From Streptomyces phyllanthi (GTDB lineage Bacteria; Actinomycetota; Actinomycetes; Streptomycetales; Streptomycetaceae), in assembly GCF_009377205.1 (NCBI RefSeq), contig NZ_VJZE01000035.1, positions 1 through 37,488 on the forward strand: a stretch of 37,488 nucleotides of DNA. Direction: 5' to 3'. The notes beneath the pieces were generated by a model. It ran no database searches and was not told where the DNA came from. It saw only the letters and a list, made by a program, of their open reading frames with translations. Numbering within the stretch: position 1 is the stretch's first letter; every line of letters starts with the position of its first letter. A program made the position numbers and the translations under genes. Of this stretch, positions 23,401 through 30,546 are shown piece after piece.

Positions 23401-23903
23401 TCGCGGCACACCGTCCAGAAGCGCTCGGCGACCCCGGTCACGAAGGCGGTCACCAGGAGGATCGCGAGTGCGTTGTCCGGAGTCCAGTCGATCCACAGGG
23501 GGGCGACGATCAGCAGCGCGGCGCGCAGTCCGTCCGCGACGATCATCGTCCAGCGGCGGTCGAGCGGGCCCTCCTGTGACGTCAGTGAGGTGAGCGGTCC
23601 GAGGAGGACGGCGCCGAAGAGCAGCGTGGCCAGAACACGCGTCCCGAAGATCGCGGCCACGGCGAGGGCGACCCCGCGATAGCCGCCGCCGAACGAACCC
23701 TCGGCGATCGCGACCTGGAATGCCAGCACCACCAGGACCAGCAGCGCGAGGGCGTCCCCCACACCGCCTACGAGCTGCGCGCTCCACAGCCGCTTGAGCT
23801 GCGGCTGGCGCAACAGGGCACGGACGGCGCGCTCACGAGAATCCGCGACCAGGGCGTCGTCGGGTGCCGGGTGGTGGGCCGTTGGCTGCTCGGCTCGCGT
23901 CAT
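20430..23903 (-). CDS. tmk: MFS-like membrane domain fused to thymidylate kinase with long charged tail
   Basis: This is a 1157-residue fusion. Residues 1-495 hold about 12 hydrophobic segments of MFS-transporter type (VGGVGDALALLVLVVLAFQV near the start). Residues 510-710 are a complete thymidylate kinase: FIALEGGDGSGKTTQAE as P-loop, ISDRYVDSSVAYQG with the DRY motif, and the LID helix RERFTEAPDRLE. It phosphorylates dTMP to dTDP. Residues 713-880 are a highly charged coiled coil of EEARRKAEEE-type heptads. The last 270 residues are disordered: Ser-rich, then DETAVLPPV repeats, then a GSGSGS run, ending RGRGRGGRRR. ATG 23903 is the start. The fusion with an integral membrane domain is known in Streptomyces, and the tail probably varies between species. 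The gene precedes holB. Confidence 0.92.
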   Translation of the reverse strand: MTRAEQPTAHHPAPDDALVADSRERAVRALLRQPQLKRLWSAQLVGGVGDALALLVLVVLAFQVAIAEGSFGGGYRGVALAVAAIFGTRVLATLLFGAVLLGPLTSLTSQEGPLDRRWTMIVADGLRAALLIVAPLWIDWTPDNALAILLVTAFVTGVAERFWTVCRESAAPALLPAPPPEGATVRPLPDHMDALRRLSLRTGFVAVPLAAATLVVTALFNSLLGAGIDWFGQHQAALGSYVAAGLFAASLSVLVFLELPDTRTPRARSPLEGLRRPKTGTGADKGRTGAITILVLACAAVASAIAAAVAVAVLHAKDLDGGPVLYGLLAVALTGGVVVGIRKAPSVLPALSRRRLLALAIAFTGIALLAAGLVPDVTSVVLLLALAGVGAGIAANTGHTLLDQEAEDFRRARTTEHLHAVVRVFVALGAVIAPVVAALIGPHRLENGKFVFAHGGAAFTLMLVGALLLPVAALVLAKVDDRSGVPLRHDLRDALRGGDDPEVAPAASGFFIALEGGDGSGKTTQAEALAEWIRAKGHEVVLTREPGATPVGKRLRSILLDVSSAGLSHRAEALLYAADRAEHVDTVVRPALERGAVVISDRYVDSSVAYQGAGRDLSPTEIARISRWATNGLVPHLTVLLDVSPETARERFTEAPDRLESEPAEFHARVRSGFLTLASSDPGRYLVVDAGQEPEAVTTVIRHRLDVMLPLSEAEVKAQEEARRKAEEEARRKAEEEAARKAEEERLERERQEALERLRAEEEERKRLELEEAQRREAERQAEEARQRAEEARRKAEEERARLLAEEKARAEEEARRKAEEDRRRRQAEEEARLRAEAEARRLEKQRKAEEALLRAEEARRVAAEAAAAASAGTAANQKKHSLSKPPLSSESSGSSEVSSSSGSSSSSSASASSSPDNEMTVPTPVVTPTNASGGPVDETAVLPPVRPGEPDSETTTQLPQPPVPSGAGDETTVLRKPSVPEGAADETAVLPPVRDGAADETAVLPPVREEGAAPGAPAAPARGRRGSGSGSGSGSGSGSGSGSGSGSGSRVKSAKGPGGPTDRVPPGFFRDERPAQGERPASGDSNDRTRELPQVDAEGTPRRRGRSDWAEETPLDDLPTLADELLGPREDYEGDDSRGDDGRDGGRGRGRGGRRR
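20755..20830 (-). repeat. hexanucleotide repeat encoding Gly-Ser run in Tmk tail
   Basis: Tandem six-base units (GGCTCG, GGGTCG and GGATCG on the minus strand) encode alternating Gly-Ser for about 23 residues. The unit sequence changes gradually from one end to the other, which suggests slippage followed by drift. It should be length-variable among strains. Confidence 0.8.
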
Positions 23904-24287
23904 CTCTCTCTTCCGTCCGGAGGCCGTCGGATCCCTCTACCGGGTGATGGTACGCGGGCGCTCCGTCACGCTGGTTCGGCCAGGTCCCGGCTACCGGACC
24001 TACCCCCGGCCGGCGGGAAGTAACGTCTGTGGAGTCGGCGTAAGCGGCCGTGGAGTGGGCGTAGGACCGTTGGCTGAGGCGTTGGACGGGTACCCCGTCC
24101 TGCGGCGGTCGACATTGAAGCAGAAAACCCCCTGACGGGCAGGGGCAAGTCCAGAACCGAACGGGGAGCGAAAACCAAGCTTCACAAGGCCTCTACAAAG
24201 TGGGGCCCCGGTATCAACCGGGGCCCCACTTCGTTTGTCTGCTCGGCGCCGGGGTGCGAGGTCACTCCACGCGCCCCCGCACCGTCC
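23904..24287. promoter_or_regulatory. intergenic region upstream of tmk with topA terminator
   Basis: These 384 bases carry no gene that I can support. The left part should hold the tmk promoter. Short repeats of the form GGAGT-GGGCG/GGCGTA occur near 24030-24065. The right end holds the topA terminator, listed separately. Confidence 0.45.
24198..24231. terminator. topA terminator
   Basis: AAGTGGGGCCCCGG (24198-24211) pairs perfectly with CCGGGGCCCCACTT (24218-24231), and a further T-A pair closes a four-base loop. It lies 57 bases past the topA stop. On the minus strand TTGTAGAGG follows. Confidence 0.88.
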
Positions 24288-27155
24288 TCAGCTCTCCGAC
24301 GCCGCCGTCTTCTTCGCCGCGGCCTTCTTGGCGGGCGCCTTCTTCGCAGCCGCGGTGGCGGTCTTCGAAGTCGTCGTCTTCTTCGCGGCCGCCTTCTTGG
24401 CCGGAGCGGCCTTCTTCGCGGTGGCCTTGGTGGCCGTCTTCTTCGCGGCGGCCTTCTTCGCCGTCTTCTTGGCGGGCGCCTTCGCCCGCTTCTCGGCGAG
24501 GAGCTCGAACCCGCGCTCCGGGGTGATCGCCTCGACGCTGTCGCTGGAGCGCAGGGTCGCGTTCGTCTCGCCGTCGGTGACGTACGGCCCGAAGCGACCG
24601 TCCTTGACGACGACCGGCTTCCCGCTGACCGGGTCCTCGCCCAGCTCCTTCAGCGGCGGCTTGGCGGCGGCGCGACCGCGCTGCTTGGGCTGGGCGTAGA
24701 TCGCCTGCGCCTCTTCGAGCGTGATCGTGAAGAGCTGGTCCTCTGACTGCAGCGAACGCGAGTCCGTGCCCTTCTTCAGATACGGCCCGTAGCGTCCGTT
24801 CTGCGCGGTGATCTCCTGGCCGTCCGCGTCCGTGCCGACGACGCGCGGCAGCGACATCAGCCTGAGTGCGTCCTCCAGCGTCACCGTGTCCAGCGACATC
24901 GACTTGAACAGCGAGGCCGTGCGGGGCTTGACCGCGTTCTTGCCCGTCTTCGGGGTGCCCTCGGGGAGCACCTCGGTGACGTACGGGCCGTAACGGCCGT
25001 CCTTGGCGACGATCGTGTGGCCGGTCAAGGGGTCGGCTCCCAGCTCGAAGTCGCCGCTCGGCTTGGCGAGCAGTTCCTCGGCGAGCTCGATGCTCAGCTC
25101 GTCCGGCGCCAGGTCGGCCGGGATGTCGGCGCGCTGGTGGTTCTCGGAGTCCTTCTCGCCGCGCTCGATGTACGGCCCGTAGCGGCCGACCCGGAGCACG
25201 ATGTCGTTGCCGACCGGGAACGACGACACCTCGCGCGCGTCGATCGCGCCCAGGTCGGTGACCAGCTCCTTCAGACCGCCCAGGTGGTCCCCGTCGCCGT
25301 TGCCGGCGTCGGCGGCGCCGCCGACGCCGTTGACCGTGGTGGAGCCGCCGTCGACCGGGGTCTCGCCGAAGTAGAACCGCTTCAGCCACGGCACCGCCTG
25401 TGCCTCGCCCCGCGCGATGCGGTCGAGGTCGTCCTCCATCTTGGCGGTGAAGTCGTAGTCGACGAGCCGCCCGAAGTGCTTCTCCAGGAGGTTGACCACG
25501 GCGAAGGACAGGAAGGACGGCACGAGCGCCGTGCCCTTCTTGAACACGTAGCCGCGGTCGAGGATCGTCCCGATGATCGACGCGTACGTCGACGGGCGGC
25601 CGATCTCGCGCTCTTCGAGCTCCTTGACCAGGCTGGCCTCGGTGTAGCGGGCCGGGGGCTTGGTGGAGTGGCCGTCGGCGGTGATCTCCTCGGCCGAGAG
25701 GGCGTCGCCCTCGCCGACCTGCGGCAGCCTGCGCTCGCGGTCGTCGAGCTCGGCGTTCGGGTCGTCGGCGCCCTCGACATAGGCCTTGAGGAAGCCGTGG
25801 AACGTGATCGTCTTGCCGGACGCGCTGAACTCGGCGTCCCGCCCGTCGGCGGCCGTGCCGCCGATCTTCACGGTGACGCTGTTCCCGGTCGCGTCCTTCA
25901 TCTGGGAGGCGACCGTCCGCTTCCAGATCAGCTCGTAGAGCTTGAACTGGTCGCCGGTCAGTCCCGTCTCGGCGGGCGTGCGGAAGCGGTCGCCGGAGGG
26001 CCGGATCGCCTCGTGCGCCTCCTGCGCGTTCTTGACCTTCCCGGCGTACGTACGCGGCCGGTCCGGCAGGTAGTCGGCGCCGTACAGCTGCGTGACCTGG
26101 GCGCGCGCGGCCCGGACGGCCGTGTCGCTCAGCGTCGTGGAGTCCGTACGCATGTACGTGATGTAGCCGTTCTCGTACAGCTTCTGCGCGATCTGCATCG
26201 TCGCCTTGGCGCCGAAGCCGAGCTTGCGGCTGGCCTCCTGCTGGAGCGTCGTCGTACGGAACGGGGCGTACGGCGAGCGGCGGTACGGCTTGGACTCGAC
26301 CGAGCGCACGGAGAACCGGGTGTTCTCCAGGGCGGCGGCCAGCGCGCGGGCGTTCGCCTCGTCCAGGTGCAGCGTGTTCGCGTTCTTCAGCTGCCCGAGG
26401 GAGTCGAAGTCGCGGCCCTGGGCGACGCGCCTGCCGTCGACCGTGCTCAGCCGCGCGACCAGGGAGGACGGGTCGGATGCGTCACCGGCGCGGCCGGTGC
26501 CGAAGGTGCCCGTCAGGTCCCAGTACTCGGCGGAGCGGAACGCGATGCGCTCGCGCTCCCGCTCCACCACGAGCCGGGTCGCGACGGACTGCACACGGCC
26601 CGCCGACAGCCGCGGCATGACCTTCTTCCACAGGACCGGCGAGACCTCGTAGCCGTAGAGGCGGTCGAGGATGCGGCGGGTCTCCTGTGCGTCGACGAGC
26701 TTCTGGTTGAGCTGGCGCGGGTTGGCCACGGCCGCGCGGATCGCGTCCTTGGTGATCTCGTGGAACACCATCCGCTTGACCGGGATCTTCGGCTTGAGGA
26801 CTTCCTGGAGGTGCCAGGCGATGGCCTCGCCCTCGCGGTCCTCATCGGTGGCGAGGAAGAGCTCGTCCGAGTCCTTCAGAAGGTCCTTGAGCTTCTTGAC
26901 CTGGGCCCTCTTGTCGGCGTTGACCACGTAGATGGGCGCGAAGTCGTGCTCGACGTCCACGCCGAGGCGGCGCACCTCACCGGTGTACTGCTCGGGCACC
27001 TCCGCGGCGCCGTTGGGAAGGTCGCGGATGTGCCCCACGCTCGCCTCGACGATGTAGCCGGGGCCGAGGTAGCCCTTGATCGTCTTCGCCTTGGCAGGCG
27101 ACTCGACGATGACGAGTCGGCGGCCGCCCTTTGCGGTCTCGCTGGTCGGGGACAA
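24288..27155 (-). CDS. topA: DNA topoisomerase I (type IA)
   Basis: This 955-residue enzyme relaxes negative supercoils by single-strand passage. The TOPRIM domain has E18 in VIVESPAKAK and the DxDxxxE set in TDEDREGE (D104, D106, E110). The nucleophile is Y334 in YITYMRTDS. Four C-terminal repeats with the GRYGPY/GRFGPY signature follow (RVGRYGPYIERGE, KDGRYGPYVTE, QNGRYGPYLKKG, KDGRFGPYV). The protein ends in about 60 residues of Lys/Ala/Thr (KKTAKKAAAKKTATKATAKK and similar), the histone H1-like tail typical of Streptomyces TopA that raises processivity. The start is TTG 27155, and the protein then begins MSPTSETAKGG as in relatives. It has its own terminator and a 302-base upstream region. 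Confidence 0.97.
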   Translation of the reverse strand: MSPTSETAKGGRRLVIVESPAKAKTIKGYLGPGYIVEASVGHIRDLPNGAAEVPEQYTGEVRRLGVDVEHDFAPIYVVNADKRAQVKKLKDLLKDSDELFLATDEDREGEAIAWHLQEVLKPKIPVKRMVFHEITKDAIRAAVANPRQLNQKLVDAQETRRILDRLYGYEVSPVLWKKVMPRLSAGRVQSVATRLVVERERERIAFRSAEYWDLTGTFGTGRAGDASDPSSLVARLSTVDGRRVAQGRDFDSLGQLKNANTLHLDEANARALAAALENTRFSVRSVESKPYRRSPYAPFRTTTLQQEASRKLGFGAKATMQIAQKLYENGYITYMRTDSTTLSDTAVRAARAQVTQLYGADYLPDRPRTYAGKVKNAQEAHEAIRPSGDRFRTPAETGLTGDQFKLYELIWKRTVASQMKDATGNSVTVKIGGTAADGRDAEFSASGKTITFHGFLKAYVEGADDPNAELDDRERRLPQVGEGDALSAEEITADGHSTKPPARYTEASLVKELEEREIGRPSTYASIIGTILDRGYVFKKGTALVPSFLSFAVVNLLEKHFGRLVDYDFTAKMEDDLDRIARGEAQAVPWLKRFYFGETPVDGGSTTVNGVGGAADAGNGDGDHLGGLKELVTDLGAIDAREVSSFPVGNDIVLRVGRYGPYIERGEKDSENHQRADIPADLAPDELSIELAEELLAKPSGDFELGADPLTGHTIVAKDGRYGPYVTEVLPEGTPKTGKNAVKPRTASLFKSMSLDTVTLEDALRLMSLPRVVGTDADGQEITAQNGRYGPYLKKGTDSRSLQSEDQLFTITLEEAQAIYAQPKQRGRAAAKPPLKELGEDPVSGKPVVVKDGRFGPYVTDGETNATLRSSDSVEAITPERGFELLAEKRAKAPAKKTAKKAAAKKTATKATAKKAAPAKKAAAKKTTTSKTATAAAKKAPAKKAAAKKTAASES

Positions 27156-27457
27156 CTTCGCTCTTCTCTCCGGTCGACGCTGGGGTCTCCCCAGGTTTTC
27201 GTCCCGGGGTGGGTCACACCCCCTCGCGGCTGAAGCCTCACAGGAGGCCGAGCCCTCAGCCCGGGGGTCGGGTCATGCTGACGCTGCGGAGTGTGACGGT
27301 ACATCCCGCCCCCGTGTCAAACGGGAAAAGCCCGCAACGGCCACTCGAACGGTAACCCGACTACCGCCATTCCTGCCGCCCGGAGTGGTCACCTGCCCTT
27401 CCACCCCTATCCGGACGGTGACCTCTCAGTTACCCTGTGCCGTTTTCCGGCCACCTT
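27156..27457. promoter_or_regulatory. topA upstream region
   Basis: These 302 bases between topA and the small membrane protein contain no gene that I can see. topA promoters in Streptomyces respond to supercoiling, and this region should hold them. The stretch near 27310-27370 (acgggaaaagcccgcaacgg) is somewhat less GC-rich. I cannot assign hexamers. Confidence 0.4.
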
Positions 27458-27655
27458 TCAGAGCTGCGCGAAACACCACACCCCTGCCGCCAGGGCACCC
27501 AGCGCGGCGACGCCGGCGAGCGCCGCCGATGTGACGGGACGCACACCGTGGGCGACCGGCCGACCCGCGTGCAGCCGGGTCGCGGTCCACGCCCCGAGCC
27601 CGGCTCCGAACAGGGCGAACACCGCTCCCGCGAAGATCGCCGGTCCACTCTCCAT
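27458..27655 (-). CDS. small membrane protein, 65 aa
   Basis: This is a 65-residue protein with two predicted membrane helices (AIFAGAVFALFGAGLGAWTA and VTSAALAGVAALGALAAGVW). A short basic loop (TRLHAGRPVAHGVRP) joins them. ATG 27655 has GGGAGG seven bases upstream, a strong sign that it is real. The function is unknown. The position between topA and the methyltransferase gene is kept in S. coelicolor as far as I recall (SCO3544). Confidence 0.75.
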   Translation of the reverse strand: MESGPAIFAGAVFALFGAGLGAWTATRLHAGRPVAHGVRPVTSAALAGVAALGALAAGVWCFAQL

Positions 27656-27985
27656 GTCCCGTTCCTCCCGTCCTGGAATCCCCAGCGACGGGAGGCTGGC
27701 ACGGGTGGAAAGCGGGCGTGCGAACTCCGGGTGAACGGCGGGCGACCGGTGGCTCAGGCCGAGCCGGACGCGATGGCCTTCCCGCGTCCTCCCGTGTCTT
27801 CCCGTGTCTTCCCGGCCGTCCTCTTACCGGTGTCCGAGCTGTCCACAGCGCGACACGAGGGTGGTGAACGCCTCGTTCCGGTCGGCCGGCCCTGGACCGT
27901 GAGCTCTGCCCCGGGTGCCCAAGTCGACTCGAAGTCGTCGCTGCGGGGCCGGGCCGTCCCGTGTGCCCTGGGTGTACGGCACACC
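27656..27985. repeat. gap with tandem decamers and a DnaA-box-like word
   Basis: No gene is visible in these 330 bases. Three imperfect tandem copies of a 10-base unit (CCGTGTCTTC type) occupy 27783-27812. CTGTCCACA at 27839-27847 differs by one base from the DnaA box TTGTCCACA. Confidence 0.45.
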
Positions 27986-29533
27986 TCACCCGGCCGGTTC
28001 GAGGAACCCCTGCTCCACCAGCAGCCGGATCTGCGCGGGGGTCCGGTCGCGCAGCAGCACCGGGTCCTCGCCGACCAGTTGGGCGATGGCGTCCAGGATC
28101 CGGCCCGCGCTCAGCGAGCCGTCGCACACCCCGGCGAAGCCCGCGCCCACCGTGTCCACCTTGGTGGCCCGGCGCATCCCCCGGTTCTGCCGCAGCACCA
28201 CGTGCTCGGGGTCCTCGGCGCCGGGCAGCCCGACCTGCTCCTGGACGACCTCCTCGACGAGCCTGAAGTGCCCGGCGAGCAGGGCCGCGTCGTCGTGCCC
28301 GCGCAGATAGTCCAGCCGCTCGAAGTGCGCCCGCACCGTGTCGCCGAGCGGCTGCTCGACCGGATGCGGCCACTCCTCGACCGTGATCGACGGCGCGGCG
28401 GCGGCCGTCCTGCGCAGGGTGATCCAGCCGAACCCGACGGCCTTCACCTTGCGCGCCTCGAACTCGTCCAGCCACGCGTCGTACCGCGCCTGGTACTCGA
28501 CGGGGTCGGCCCGGTGGTCGCCCGCGTCCCGCAGCCACAACTCGGCGTACTGCGTGACGTCCTGCACCTCGCGCTGCACGATCCACGCGTCGCATCCGCG
28601 CGGCACCCAGGAGCGCAGCCGGTCCTGCCAGTCCTCGCCCTCCACGTGCTGCCAGTTGGCGAGGAACTGCGCGAACCCGCCCTCGTTCAGCCGCTCCCCG
28701 GCCTGCCGCACCAGCGTGCGGCACAGGTCGTCGCCGCCCATGCCGCCGTCGCGGTACGTGAGCCGGGCGCCCGGAGAGATCACGAAGGGCGGATTGGACA
28801 CGATCAGGTCGTACGTCTCGTCCTCGCGCACCGGCGCGAAGAGCGAGCCCTCGCGCAGGTCGGCCGCCGGAGCGCCGGAGAGCGCGAGCGTGAGCGCGGT
28901 GATGTGCAGCGCGCGCGGGTTGACGTCGGTCGCGGTCACCCGGGTGGCGTGCCGGCCGGCGTGCAGGGCCTGGATCCCGGAACCGGTGCCGAGGTCGAGC
29001 GCGGAGGCGACGGGGGTCCGTACGGTGATTCCGGCGAGCGTGGTGGACGCACCGCCCACTCCGAGTACGACACCTTCCTCGCGACTGCCGATACCTCCGG
29101 CCCCGCCGACCGCGCACCCCAGGTCGGACACGACGAACCAGTCCTCGCCGTCGGGGCCGCCGTACGGCCGTACGTCCACGGTGGCGGTGACGTCGTCCCC
29201 GGCGTCTCCGGCATCTCCGCCGGCGCGCACGAGCCACCCGCTCTCCAGGCAGACGTCGACCGGCAGCACGCCCGCCACGCGCGCGTGCGGCACGGGCTGC
29301 TGCAGCAGGAACAGCCGTACGAGCGCCTCCAGCGGGGTGTCCCCGCGCGTCGCCCGCAGCGCTGGCACGGTCTCGCCGCGCGCCAGCGCCGCGTACGCGG
29401 GAGCCCCGAGCAGGTCGAGCAGGCCGTCGGCCGTGAAGGCGGCTCCGATCAGGGCGTCACGGAGCCGCGCGGCGACGTCGGGCCGGTCGGCGGAGGGAAG
29501 CGAGGGCAAGGAGGCCAGACTGGAGTTGCTCAC
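27986..29533 (-). CDS. large SAM-dependent methyltransferase with NPPF motif
   Basis: This is a 515-residue protein from GTG 29533; earlier frame-open codons are Arg/Thr-rich and unlikely to be coding. An N-terminal alpha-helical domain (1-165) precedes a Rossmann methyltransferase domain with motif I DLGTGSGIQAL (180-190), D203 and IVSNPPFV (244-251). NPPF is the mark of enzymes that methylate exocyclic or amide nitrogens, such as PrmC, RlmG and RsmC. A C-terminal winged-helix-like domain (LVGEDPVLLRDRTPAQIRLL, VEQGFLEPAG) closes the protein. The target is probably rRNA or a translation factor; this is inferred from the motif. It corresponds in position to SCO3545. Two perfect DnaA boxes lie just upstream. 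Confidence 0.85.
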   Translation of the reverse strand: MSNSSLASLPSLPSADRPDVAARLRDALIGAAFTADGLLDLLGAPAYAALARGETVPALRATRGDTPLEALVRLFLLQQPVPHARVAGVLPVDVCLESGWLVRAGGDAGDAGDDVTATVDVRPYGGPDGEDWFVVSDLGCAVGGAGGIGSREEGVVLGVGGASTTLAGITVRTPVASALDLGTGSGIQALHAGRHATRVTATDVNPRALHITALTLALSGAPAADLREGSLFAPVREDETYDLIVSNPPFVISPGARLTYRDGGMGGDDLCRTLVRQAGERLNEGGFAQFLANWQHVEGEDWQDRLRSWVPRGCDAWIVQREVQDVTQYAELWLRDAGDHRADPVEYQARYDAWLDEFEARKVKAVGFGWITLRRTAAAAPSITVEEWPHPVEQPLGDTVRAHFERLDYLRGHDDAALLAGHFRLVEEVVQEQVGLPGAEDPEHVVLRQNRGMRRATKVDTVGAGFAGVCDGSLSAGRILDAIAQLVGEDPVLLRDRTPAQIRLLVEQGFLEPAG

Positions 29534-29574
29534 GGTCCCATTGTGTCGGCATCCGGCGACAGGGCACGCGCACC

Positions 29575-29607
29575 TGTGGACAACGCGTCGCACACGCCTG
29601 TGGACAA
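29575..29607. promoter_or_regulatory. pair of perfect DnaA-box 9-mers
   Basis: TGTGGACAA occurs at 29575-29583 and at 29599-29607, which is TTGTCCACA on the other strand, the consensus Streptomyces DnaA box. The two copies are 24 bases apart in the same orientation within a longer repeat (CCTGTGGACAAC). They lie 42 bases upstream of the methyltransferase start and may bind DnaA as a regulator. Confidence 0.6.
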
Positions 29608-29710
29608 CCGCGTCACGCACCCCGTCGAACGTCGTACGCGGGACCCGGCACTCGTACGAGAAGGTCCTCGGGGCAAGCGCACGAGAAGAGCTGAGCATAC
29701 GTACGGAGAC

Positions 29711-29738
29711 GGCCGGGCACGCGCGCGCGTGCCCGGCC
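29711..29738. terminator. 28-base perfect palindrome downstream of lipoprotein gene
   Basis: Positions 29711-29724 and 29725-29738 are exact reverse complements (arm GGCCGGGCACGCGC). The palindrome starts 21 bases after the lipoprotein stop codon, so on the minus strand it would form a terminator hairpin. No long T-run follows. Confidence 0.7.
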
Positions 29739-29758
29739 CTCGTTCGCCTGACGAAAGA

Positions 29759-30334
29759 TCAGCTCTTGCCGGCCGAGGCCGGAGCGGACGCGCTCTTGCA
29801 GCTCCGCTGCTTGGCCATCGCCTGGCCCACCTCGCCCTCCTCGAGCTTGGCGAGCGCGTCGCTGCCGCTCTTGCTCAGCTTCTCCAGCTCGGTGGCGACA
29901 CCCTTGAGGCCGTCGGCGAACTTCGCCTGGTCCTTGGTGTCGAGGTCGTCCGACTTCTTCTTCAGCCCGGCGTAGGCGGTGGAGAGGTCGTTGAGCTCCT
30001 GGACCGCGTCCTGCTGCTTCTTCTTGCCGTTCTCGACGTCCGGCGCCCCGGCCTTGCGCACGGCGGTCGCCATCGCCTTGTAGGCGTCGGAGATGTCCTG
30101 GAATGCCTGGGAGTCGACCTTCTGCACGTCCTCCGGCGCGCTGTCGTCCGCGGTCTGCTTCTGGATGGCGGTGTTGGCCGCCGTGATCTTCTTCGTCTGC
30201 GGCTGAACCGCGTCACAGACCTGCTTCGCCCAGGAGTTCAGCTTTTCGCTGTTGTCGTCGCTGCTGCTGCATCCCGACAGCGCCAGTACCAGTACCGCAC
30301 CGCCGGACAGTGCGGCCGCGAGCTTCTTGTTCAC
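29759..30334 (-). CDS. small secreted lipoprotein
   Basis: This is a 191-residue protein. GTG 30334, with GGGA upstream, gives a textbook lipoprotein signal: NKKLAAALSGGAVLVLALSGC, with C22 in the lipobox LSGC. ATG 30352 would add six residues. The mature part is Lys/Asp/Ala-rich, alpha-helical and coiled-coil-like (DISDAYKAMATAVRKAG, ELNDLSTAYAGLKKKSDDLD) with two further cysteines (QVCDAV, RSCKSA) that may form a disulfide. It is anchored outside the cell, and its function is unknown. The position between the methyltransferase and hppA is conserved in Streptomyces from memory (SCO3546). Confidence 0.85.
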   Translation of the reverse strand: MNKKLAAALSGGAVLVLALSGCSSSDDNSEKLNSWAKQVCDAVQPQTKKITAANTAIQKQTADDSAPEDVQKVDSQAFQDISDAYKAMATAVRKAGAPDVENGKKKQQDAVQELNDLSTAYAGLKKKSDDLDTKDQAKFADGLKGVATELEKLSKSGSDALAKLEEGEVGQAMAKQRSCKSASAPASAGKS

Positions 30335-30477
30335 CGGATTGGTCCCTTCCATGGCTCTCGGCCCCGGAACATACACGGCGAACGGGCGACACTCCGATGC
30401 CGTACGACCGCTATCACATGGTTTGCTGCGCTTCGCACCAGACGAGAGAAGGCTCACGAGAAGGGTGCGCACAGAAC

Positions 30478-30521
30478 GGGGCGGGCGGACGGCACGCCAA
30501 CACGTGCCGTCCGCCCGCCCC
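30478..30521 (-). terminator. hppA terminator
   Basis: GGGGCGGGCGGACGGCACG (30478-30496) pairs with its exact complement at 30503-30521 over 19 bases, with a six-base loop. It lies 25 bases after the hppA stop on the minus strand. Confidence 0.88.
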
Positions 30522-30546
30522 TTGAGCAGGTCCCTTGCGTGGCCTC

